A model generated the notes under the pieces. It was not told the origin of the DNA. It saw only the letters and a program-made list of their open reading frames with translations, and searched no databases. Below, one piece after another: positions 24,110-34,681 of a stretch of 64,000 nt of DNA; the first letter of the stretch is position 1, and every line of letters starts with the position of its first letter. A program made the position numbers and the translations under genes. This DNA is from Tetradesmus obliquus. Taxonomy: Eukaryota; Chlorophyta; Chlorophyceae; Sphaeropleales; Scenedesmaceae. The stretch spans positions 5,134,501 to 5,198,500 of the forward strand of contig CP126199.1 of NCBI GenBank assembly GCA_030272155.1, read 5' to 3'.

Positions 24110-25349
24110 GCAGGCCCCGCCTGACGAGGTGTCCACAGGGGCCAAGCTGCTGGGCTGCATCCCCTTCCCTTTCCTCACCATACGCACCAACAAGCTGGAG
24201 GTGAGGCAGACAACGGCTGTGAAACTCCTCCAAGTTATCACGTGCAGCAGCACAAGAGCACACATACTGTCAGCAACACAACTGCAGCACGTGCTGCCAG
24301 CTAGAGGCAGCGGGGTGAAGGGCTGCAGCAAACCTAGGCAGGCAGTGTAGCACCAGCCAACTCGTTCATGTCTGTTACACTGCTGCTGCCAACCCACCGC
24401 CTCAACACTGCTGCCACCCGAGTAACCTGGCACCCTTGGCCTGTTCTACCACATTTTGCAGTCGACGTACGACTTTACATGGGTGACATTGTTGGCGTAC
24501 AATCTCTTGTATTGTTCAACCCTGTCAGGGCACCATCGACCCCTGCAGCGGTGCAGTGACGCTGCAATTTGAAGCCGCGATGCTGGCGCAAGTCGGGTCC
24601 CGGCCGCCCACGCCGCTACCACTGGCCACATGCCTGACCAGCGAGCGTGCCAGTGCAGTCAAAGTGACACTGCAGGGGAAGCGGCTGGCCGACGGCCGCG
24701 TGACGTGAGTGGTTACTAGTCAGATCAATGCTGACTGTGGCTGTGTTGGGATCGCTGCGAGCCAGCTAGGGCTGTGGACAGGGGTGGGGCCTGGCTGGTG
24801 GCCACATGGTGGCAGTGCATGCCTGGCATGGTGGTAGTGCACGCCTTGTCAGCGCTGAATGGGGACTTGGGCTGCGGAGTATTGTAGTAAAGAGGTGTTG
24901 TTTTGTTGTTGCCACCTGCCTCACCAGTGAGCCTGCTGCAGCATGCAAAGTGACGCCGCAAGGCAAGCAGCTGGCAGACGGCCGTGTAACGTGAGTGATT
25001 GCTAGTCAGATAGTGCTGACCGGGAGCTTGGGACAACTGTTGCAGAATATGTGTGAGATGTGTGCTTTGTTGGCCACCTGCCTTTCCAGTGAGCAAGCCG
25101 CAGCCTGCTAAGTGACACTGCAGGGTAAGCGGCTGGCAGATGGCCGCGTGACGTGAGTGGAGGCTAGGCAGATCAGCTGCAGGGGCACCGCATCACATCA
25201 CCGGGCTAGTGCCACTCTTGCTATACACCTTGCTACACACCTGCACAGTGCAGTCATCACACACTGCGAGTGCTTGCTGCCTGCGTACGCTAGCGTGTCC
25301 GCTGCCTTGTGCTGCATGCGGTCTAACAGGTAGCTCCACTGCTGCCCCC

Positions 25350-25393
<44 letters not shown>

Positions 25394-25510
25394 AGGCTGG
25401 TGTCGGCTGCGGAGGTGCCCAAGACAGGCAGCAGCCTGGCCAACCTCATCCTGTGGCTGCCCACAGCAGCAACGGCAGTGCTGCCAATGCGCCTGGAGTT
25501 CCTGCAGTGA
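22393..25510 (+). CDS. Unrecognised multi-exon protein with a conserved-looking core
   Basis: I do not recognise this family. Supported exons: 23479-23784, 24114-24200, 24529-24704 and 25396-25510 (TGA at 25508), preceded by an exon ending at 23056. All junctions are GT-AG and in phase. A short first exon 22393-22443 (MVPYDRAFVYPKVF, donor CAG/GTGAGG) and a second starting at 22793 fit the phase but are less certain. The core reads ALDQIHK, VKMHVAGSCSMGISFWPSF, a Ser/Ala-rich insert, LLGCIPFPFLTIRTNKLEG, TIDPCSGAVTLQFEA, VKVTLQGKRLADGRVT and LPMRLEFLQ. Alternating hydrophobic and polar residues suggest beta structure. No transmembrane segment or clear signal peptide was seen. Two introns carry exon echoes. 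Chloroplast location is possible but not shown. Confidence 0.6.
23090..23407 (+). repeat. Exon echo array: head of unknown-gene exon 23479-23784
   Basis: Three copies of GGTCAAGATGCA-GTGGCAGG at about 23095, 23244 and 23360 before the real acceptor at 23478. The last two share over 60 further bases of intron. Confidence 0.9.
24915..25160 (+). repeat. Exon echo array: tail of unknown-gene exon 24529-24704
   Basis: Two copies (about 24915-24996 and 25075-25157) of the segment encoding VTLQGKRLADGRVT with intact ACGTGAGTG donors. The second contains an in-frame stop. Confidence 0.85.
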
Positions 25511-26722
25511 GCCGCCAGCAGCTCACCAAGCAAGCCAACAAGCGCTCAGCATGTTTCTGTGCAGCTGTTGCGTAAGAAGGCTGTTTTGGTCTTGTGATGA
25601 GCGCATCGGCGCACCACCACTATGTAAGGCGTGGCGGTGTCGCTGTCATCACACACCAGGCAGCTGCAAGACAGCCAAAGGGGCGTCAGCAGCAACAGGT
25701 TCGCAGGGCAGTTGAATGCCGGCTTTGTGAGCCAGTTCCGGCATGCGCAGCCGGCAGCACACGCACTGCATGTGGTTGTTGGCAGCCAGGTCAAACGAGT
25801 GATGGGCACTGCAAGAGGCAGCACTCTTGGCTTACTCGAGCCACACACTTCCAAGTTGTTCTCACAGCGGTGACACTGCCGGACATTGAAGTTCACTATG
25901 AGTTGCCCTGCTCTTGTTGAGCTCTGTGCTTTGGTTCGCTGCTACAGAGCAAAGGGATTGTTTTTTCTGTTGTCGAGAAGCCCTAAACAGGCGATTGCGC
26001 CAGTGTAACTGCATTGGAGCTGTATGATCTTGTCCGTTTACATGCATGATTTGTGAAGGATGTGATATGTGACTCTGTATGCCGCCTGCCAGCCTGCGGC
26101 ATGCATGTGATTGCACAACGTGTACACAACCCGGTTGTGTAGTGGCGGCGCCCGTTGTGGTCCATAAGGTATGCAGGTCAAACCTGATACACCCTATGCT
26201 GGCAATATTAGCATAGGCGCTTTGAAGTTGTGAGAGTGTTTTCATACAGTGTAGCACCTGGGTCCTCGCATCCCTCGCGCCCAAAAAGGGTGCAAACCTT
26301 TTTCTCCCTATGTGCTTGACATGCTCGCAACACAAAACTCCTGCTTGGATGATTGCCGGCCGCCAGACTCGAACCACTTGCAGGTAAAACATTGTACAGT
26401 CACAGAACTTCGATGAGTAGCCTCAGCCGTCGCCTCTGCACCGATCTTGCGGCAGTAGCCCATGCATGCCTCTGCTGGTCATGACCTGTCCGGTCAATTG
26501 ACCGTTGAGAGACAGAGTAACGCTTTGAAGAACGCAATAACTCAAGCAGGAGTTTTCAAGTCTTTTGTATAGGCTGCAACCGAGCCTTGACACCACGCCC
26601 GGCATTTCCGGCCGCAGATGTGTCCGTGTAGTCGTAGCTGCCTCGTTCGATGGGACAGAGATGGGAAAACGTACTAGATTGTGCTAATAGACGTTACCAA
26701 GGCGCAGCTTGGTGATTGGAGA
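25511..26722. other. Intergenic region with possible poly(A) signal
   Basis: No exon recognised. A TGTAA at 25623-25627, 113 bases after the stop of the preceding gene, is a candidate poly(A) signal. The rest, low in CAG runs, is probably the promoter region of the topoisomerase gene. Confidence 0.4.
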
Positions 26723-26899
26723 ATGCAGCTGCGTCCCAGCCAGGGTGCTGCTGCTGCTCCCTCTCCTGGCAGCAGTATGACCCTCTTACGGCGTAGTTGC
26801 ACAAGCGGAATGACTTGCTTGAGAAACATGGTAAGATTTGCATGCATTGTATATGAACAGCGTTTGAAGCACCATGTGGCGTTCAGCAGAGACAGCACT

Positions 26900-26950
<51 letters not shown>

Positions 26951-28272
26951 CACCTGGCTGGTGTTCTCGTGTGTTGGCTTACCGCACACTTACTCTGCTT
27001 CCGTTTCTGCCACTGGTTAACCAGCAATCAGGTTCTCCGTGTTGCGCTTGGCGCAGCAGCAGCAGCAGCAGCCTGCTGCCAGCTGCAGCACGCCCAGTAA
27101 CATCAGCAGCAGCTGCTACTGCCAGCGGAGCCACTACCGCCAGCAGCCGCACCCGCAGCCGCAGCAGCATTAAAGATGCACCCAACGACAGCAGTAGCAG
27201 CAGCAGCAGCAGCAGCATCGGCGGTGCTGGAGGTGTCATCCAATCGCAGCGGGTGTCACTGAGTGCAGCTGCAGCAGCTGCTGGTGCTGCTGGCAGCTCA
27301 GGTGGCAAGACGCTGATGGTTGTGGAGTCACCCACCAAGGCAGCAAAGATACAAAAGTTCCTGGGCGATGACTACAAGGTGGGTGTGATGAAGAATTGCT
27401 GTTGCTGTTCCATGCATGCATGCAGCAGCAGCAGCAGCAGCAGCAGCGGCAGCAGCAGCAGCAGCAGTTCCTGGGCCATGGCTACATTGTGACTGCAGCA
27501 GATGGGCCCTCGGTGCCAGCTGCGTGTGTGCGTGAGTTCAGGTTACGGTGACGAGGGTGTGTCTGCAAGGACGGCAGATGATGGTGTGTCTGCACATCGA
27601 ATCGACCACTGCAGGTGTTGTCCACGCCATCCCTCCCTGGCCTTGGTTATCTTAACTACAAGCACATCTGATCTGTCCCAGCGACACTCACACAAATATC
27701 TGTGCTTATACATCCCTGCGCTGCAGGTGCTTGCCAGCTACGGCCATGTGCGTGACCTTGCGAACAAGCCTGGCTCAGTGAGGCCTGATGAAGATTGGGC
27801 CCTCACTTGGCAGCTGTCTGCCAGTGGCGGCGCCAGGATGGCTGAGCTGGCTGCTGCAAGTGCCGGCTGTGGGCGGCTGCTGCTGGCCACTGACCCTGAC
27901 AGAGAAGGCGAGGCAATCAGCTGGCACATCACTGAGGAGCTCAAGGTGGGTTGGGGGGGGGGGTGATGGGGGATTGCCTGTGCAGCATGTGTCTGTTATT
28001 GCGTTTCTTCCTGCTGTTCTGTCAGACACATCTTGAGGGTGAGGCCATCATCTGGCACATCACTGAGGAGCTCAAGGTGTGGAGGTGATGTCCTTGGAGT
28101 GCAGCTGCCAATGTATGGGTCGCTGTTGTTGCACGTCAAGGTGCGGGTTGAGGGCGAGGCCACCAGTAGTCATATTTGCTGTGCAGCTTGGCAGGTGGCA
28201 AGGTGTGATGCTGGCACATCACGAGGGAGCTGGAGGTGTGCCAGCACTGTGATTATTCATTTACGCCGCCGC

Positions 28273-28332
<60 letters not shown>

Positions 28333-28552
28333 GAGATGCATCATGCTGCACTGCAGTTCTGCAGTGACATGCGCTGCTGCTGCTGCTGCTGCCTCCATTG
28401 CAGAGGCGCGGCGTGCTGCCACGGCCTGGGCTCACGCTGCAGCGTGTGACATTCACTGAGGTCACACAGAAAGCTGTCTCAGAGGCCCTGCAGCAGCCGC
28501 GGCAGGTGAGGCCAGAGGCAGCGGCAGAGGTAGCAGCGGTCAAGGGGCTGCT

Positions 28553-28585
<33 letters not shown>

Positions 28586-28647
28586 GCGGCGGTATCGGCA
28601 GGTGTGCATGCATGGCGCTGCCGCCGCCGCCGCTGCTGCCATCATTA

Positions 28648-28678
<31 letters not shown>

Positions 28679-28701
28679 CGCTGCTACTGCTGCTGCCATC
28701 G

Positions 28702-28743
<42 letters not shown>

Positions 28744-31700
28744 ACACCGTTGCTGCTGCTGCTGCAGGTGTCAGCGCCGCTGGTTGACGCCTACCTGGCG
28801 AGGCGGGCGCTGGACTACATGGTGGGCTTCAACCTCAGCCCACTGCTGTGGAGGAGGCTGGGGCGCAGCGCCCGGTCAGCAGGTGCGAGTGTGCTGCTGC
28901 TGCTGAACTGGCTTGCTGAGACAAAGTTACCTCTGCTAGGCATCCTTTTATGTTGTGTTTTCATGTTGTTGTGCGAGGTGATTCGCTGTGGAACATCACG
29001 CAAAGATGGTGAGTGGCGTGCGCTGTGCACCTGGCTGCTGCTGCGCGCCCTGCAGGCCGCGTGCAGTCTGTGGCGCTGCGGTTGGTGCAGTATAACTGAT
29101 GATGGAGGCTGACGTACTGTGCGCCTTGCTGCTGCTGTGCGGCTCGCTGCTGCACTATGTGCTGCAGGCCGCGTGCAGTCAGTGGCGCTGCGGCTGGTGG
29201 TTGACCGGGAGGATGAGCGGCAGCTGTTCAAGCCTGAGGAGTACTGGAGCATCGCAGCAGACTTTACAGCTGCACCCAGCAGCAGCAGCAGCAGCAGCAG
29301 CCAAGGGTTAGATGTTGGTGACACTGCAGCTGGCGTGTCACTGACGGCTCGGCTGGTCCAGGTGGATGGTAAGCGGCTACAGGCCATGTCTATTGGCAGC
29401 CAGCAAGCAGCAGACTCCCTGGTGGCCCGGCTCTGGCAGCAGCAGCAGCAGCAGCAGGACCCCAGCGACGCTGCAGCAAGTGCTGCGGCTGCCAGATCCA
29501 GTCAAGCGGCACAGCAGGCGGTACCGCAGGGTGACGTGCTGTACCGCGTGGCGAGTGTCACCCGTAAGCCGGTGAAGCGCAGCCCACCGCCGCCGCTGGT
29601 GACGAGCAGTTTGCAGCAGGAGGCGGGCCGGCGGCTGGGCTGGGGGGCCAGCAAGACGATGCAGGTGGCGCAGCAGCTGTATGAAGGTGCATCCACAGGT
29701 GGGGCGAGGCTGGCAGCTTGAGTCTGTTGAGGTTATGTATCAAATTTTCCGCTTTGGTTGGCTGGGAGCCAAGCACGGCGATGGCGGCGGCGCAGCCGGC
29801 TGTACGAGGGCGCCTCCACAGGTGGGCTGCGTAATGTTTTTTGGCATAGTATAAGAACAAAAAAATTGTCCTGATGAGAGTCTAGCTGTGCTGCAAGTTC
29901 TCTCAGCCACTGAGTGGCGCAGAGCTGTACGAGGTGCTTCCAAAGGTGGGCTGGGGTGTTTGTGGTTTCAAGATGAGATGAACAATGGTTGAGCGGAGCA
30001 TGGCTGTATGGCAGAGTCAACTGACACCGCGACTGTGTCACACATTCAGCTGCTGCTGCTGCTGCTGCCTTGGTGGCTGCCGCTGTGCAGGTGAGGGCCT
30101 CATCACCTACATGCGCACGGACGGCGTGAACCTCTCCGCGGAGGCCGTCGAGTCGCTCCGCGGCATGATCGGCGGCCATTTTGGAGCCGGCTACCTGCCT
30201 CCCGCGGGCTCGCGGGTCTACAAATCTCGCGCCAAAAATGCGCAGGAGGCTCACGAGGCAATCCGGCCGACGGATCCCGGCCTACTGCCGGGCCAGGTGC
30301 AGGGCCTGACGCCCGACCAGGTGCGTGGTGTACTGCTTAGGTTTCACAGCAGGGCGTTTTAAATGGCCTGTGAACTTTTCGTGTGAACTGTTGGTGTGAA
30401 GTCCAAGGTGCGGCACTAGCATGAGCTTGCAATGGCACTGTAAAGAGCTGCGTTTGTAGCTCTGCTCCATGAGAAGCTGAAACAAGCTGTAACAATTTGC
30501 GCTGGTGGTGCCATGCCTGCAGGCCAAGCTGTATGGCTTGGTGTGGGCCAGGGCAGTGGCCAGCCAGATGGAGGCAGCAGAGCTCACCCAGGTGCGGCGG
30601 CTGCAGCAACCATTGCATATCTCGTGTTGCTGTATAATGGTATTTTGAATGCTGCTTACGTTACATCATAGTCCAAATCACATGGCAGTGGCCAGTCAAC
30701 CGAGCTCACACAGGTGCGGCGGCAGCAGCAACGGGGGCGTATCTTGTGCTGCTGTCTTGTGGGGTAAACACTGCAAAGTTTACATGGCCGTTGACATGGC
30801 CGTGGCCAGCCAGATGGAGGCTGCTGAGCTGCTGCAGCACAGCCTTTGCACCCCGTGCTGCAGATGTTGCTGTGCTGCAGCTGCAACTGTTGTATTGCCT
30901 GAGCTTGCCTTGAATGACAGTAGCAACTGCAGGCGACTGCAGCAGCCTGCAGCGGCCGGTGTCACTCCTGCTGCCTGCGCTTGTCATCTGCTGTATCTCT
31001 GTTGCATTGTGCGCGAGTGACAGTTCATGCTATTGGATCTGATGCCGCAGGTCGCAGATGAGTCGGTCAGCGCCTTCCACAGGCTGAGCTTTCTGTCGCG
31101 CACATCCTGGTTCCTTACGTGACTTGTTCTTTTTCCTGCTGACTCGTCATTTCTGCTGTTACGGTTGAGCTGGCGAGCCCCTGCAGCAGCCTGTGTTGAC
31201 TGTCTTCAAAGCTCAGGTTTCAGGCAGTTACCTGTTTCTTGTGTTGTATTGTCAATTTGTTATTTGCAGGTGACGGTTGAGCTGGCCAGTCCTTGCGGCA
31301 GCCTGCTGCTGCGCAGCACAGGCAGCAGCCTGGCCTTCCCAGGGTACCTCGCTGCATGGCAGACCATCGCCAGCACCAACACCAGCAGCAGCAGCAGCAG
31401 TGTGGCAGAAGAGGGCGCTGCCAGTGAAGCAGCAGCAGCAGCAGGGGAGGTGTCAGAGCCTGATGAGGATGATGTGTCAGCGCTGGTGGGGTCAAAGGGC
31501 AGTGCAGTGAGCCGCGTGCTGCAGCAGCTGCAGGAGGGGCAGCTGGTGGCTCTGAAGCAGGTGCGTTGACCATGTTTGACTTTGGTTTGACTTGGTTTGA
31601 CTCTGGTTTGACCGCGCATGCTGCAGATGCTCAGCAGTGTGGGTGCTCTTGCAGCTGACGCTTGCAGGATGGTAATCGTGCTACTTCTGTACTTTTAATT

Positions 31701-33082
31701 TGTGACCGTTGCGTGCTGCTTATGTGATGCGTTAGTCAGCACCTGTGCTCCTGCTGGCACAGCTGCAGGACGTTAAGACTGCGCTGTCAAGTGTGCCTTG
31801 CATCCCCTGTGCTGTGGTTTCGCTGCCGTTGCAGCACCAAGCCCAGCTACACCATGCAAAGTTTGACGCTAGCGTGCAGCTGTGTCTGAGGCTTCTGTCT
31901 GACAGCCTGCGTGCCTCCCTCTCCCTCTGCGCCATTCTCTGCCGTGCACTTTTTTTGTGATTTCTCCTTGCAGGTGCTGCCTGCGCAGCACTTCACCAAG
32001 CCGCCCCCGCGCTTCACTGAGGCCACCATGGTGCGGGCGCTAGAAGAGGCTGGGGTGGGCCGGCCCTCCACCTACGCGCCCACCATGCGGCTGCTGCAGG
32101 TGATCTTGAAGCTGGCCGTGTGTATGAACTGTGCGTGCGCATCACCAGATGATGCAGGCTTGCACATGGGTTGACCAGGCCTCAGCGTTTGCAGAAATAC
32201 AAGGCGTGCCGCAGGCTGTGTTTTTGTGTTGAACGTACCTTGACCGTCTTGTTGAGGCTGCAGTGGTGCAGGTGCAGAGAGGCGGGCGTGAGCCAGCTCT
32301 CAACCTACATGCCAATTGAGTGCCACCCATTGGGTTGGCAACAATTGTGTCCATACAGCTGCTGCAGGTGACAACGCCAGCGCTGCTGCTGCTGCTGAAT
32401 CTGGCACACTCAAAGCAAGAATGCTTAGGCTCGCAACGCGTACGGATGTGTTGCTCAACCGCTGTCTGGCTATCTGCTCAATCCTACCCCGACCAGAAGC
32501 TCAATGCAAGCAGTCGCTGCTGACAGCAACTGGTCGCAACACAGTACCTGACGCAGTTTGCGTCCAACGGTCATGGCCTTCTCAACCCGTGGCATATTCT
32601 TGCAGCACCGCGGTTACGTGCTGCGCAGCGGCGCTCGCTGGCCCCCACCCCCCTGGGCCACCTCATCAAGCAGTTCTTATGCACCACATGTTCCTAACAC
32701 AACACATCCAACACACATTCTGGCATGCCGCAGGATCGTGGGTATGTGCTGCGCACTGGACGGTCCCTTGCCCCCACCCCCCTGGGCCGGTTGATGGTGG
32801 GCTACCTCACGCTGTTCTTCCCGCGCTACGTGGACGTGAACTTCACCGCGAGTGTGGAGGAGCAGCTGGACGAAGTTTCAGGTGAGCCAGTGAAGAGGTG
32901 CAGGGTTGCCTAGTCATTCGGTGTGGGGATGCATGATTCCAAGAGCAGTGGGATGCCGGCGTGCCGTAGGAGAGCTTTGTCGCAGCAGGGCACTGCTGCT
33001 GCAGGTTATGATTCTGCTGCAGCAGCAGGCGAGGCATCTTCTTACATGTACTGCACGTGCCCCTGCCTACGCTGCCTGCTTG

Positions 33083-33129
<47 letters not shown>

Positions 33130-34634
33130 AGCCGGGGCGCTGGCGTGGCGGCAGGTGCTGGGCGGCTTCCATGAGCCACTGCAGCAGGACATCACAGCAG
33201 CAACACAGTACAGCTCACGGCAGGTAAGTGGCTGTGCTTCTAGCTTTTATTTTTGTATCTTTGTCTCTTGTGTAGGGCTAGTGCAGCTGTGCAGCAGGAC
33301 ATCGCGGCAGCGCAGCAGTGCAGCTCACGGCAGGTGCGTTTGTCAGGACTGTGGTTGCGTATGTCATTTCATCAGCGCCCTGGCTTACACTGTCGATATG
33401 GGCTGCGGCTGCATCGTCCTTCTGGCTGACTCTGGTTTGCTTTTCCGTGTGTGGTGTCACTGACGCCTCACAGGTTTTTGAGCAGCTCGAGCAGAGGCTG
33501 GAGCACCTTATCTTCCCACAACAGCAGCAGCAGCAGCAGCAGCAGCCGGCTGCTGCTGCTGAGTCAGCAACGACAGCTGGCGCTGCTGCTGCCAGCTGTT
33601 CCAACCCCCGCGTGTGTCCCGTGTGTGGGGGCCGGCTGGTGCTTAAGCCCAGCAGCCTCACTGGGGGCTTCATTGGCTGCAGGTGGGTGTTATAACATAT
33701 TTTGTAACATATGTTAAACAAATGCTATCAACAACCCGACATGAGACTGACATCATATTCATGTATGTAGTCCAGCAGGTACTGCATGTCCTCTGATGTG
33801 TTTGCAAGCTCCATGTAGCTGTGAAGAAGCAGATACTGCTGGGAAGCGGACACCGCAAACCGTCTTCATATTGTTACCGAGACCCATATCTTACCACCTC
33901 TGTTGTTTCTATTGTTTCCAGCTCTTTCAAGCCGCCTCCTTTGCCATGTGTACATCATTGCATTAAGTTCTGCTGCTCCCGCTGTTGCTCCACACGTGCA
34001 GCAACCATGACAGCCTGGGCTGCACCTTCAGCCGGCCTCTCTGGCCTGATGCAGAAGAAGCAGCGCTGCTGTCAGATGAGGAGGAAGAGGTCGCCGCAGC
34101 AGCAGCAGGCGGAAGCAGCAGCAGCAGCAGCAGCGGCGCTGTGATTGGCAGTGCCAAGCTGCTGGGGCACCACCCTGACAGTGGGCAGCCTGTGTGGATC
34201 AAGCGGGGACCATTCGGGCTGTACCTCCAACTGGTGAGTTCTTTGCACAAGTTCGTTCAACACGCAGTGAACTTCACTGTCAGTCGTTTCTTTCTTGATT
34301 GCTGATGTTTTTTTTTTGTGGAGCTGGAGGTTGGGTAACAGGAGACGATCAGTGCTTGCAATTGTGTAGCTGGGCCTGCGCCGATTTGTGCAGCTTAAGT
34401 AGCCAGCTGCTCCGTGTGCAATGTTGAGCATGTATGTCACAATATGCGACTGTGACAGCAACAGCAGAGGCAAGAGTGCTGGCCTGTCATCTGCTACTGC
34501 ATTGCGCAAAGGCATTCATTTTCACGTTGTTACGATGCCTTGCACCTGCTTGCGTTGCAGGGAGACGATGCACCAAATCCAGCAGCGGCAGCAGCCCAAG
34601 CAGCAGATGCTGCAGCAGCCAACACTGAAACAGA

Positions 34635-34681
<47 letters not shown>

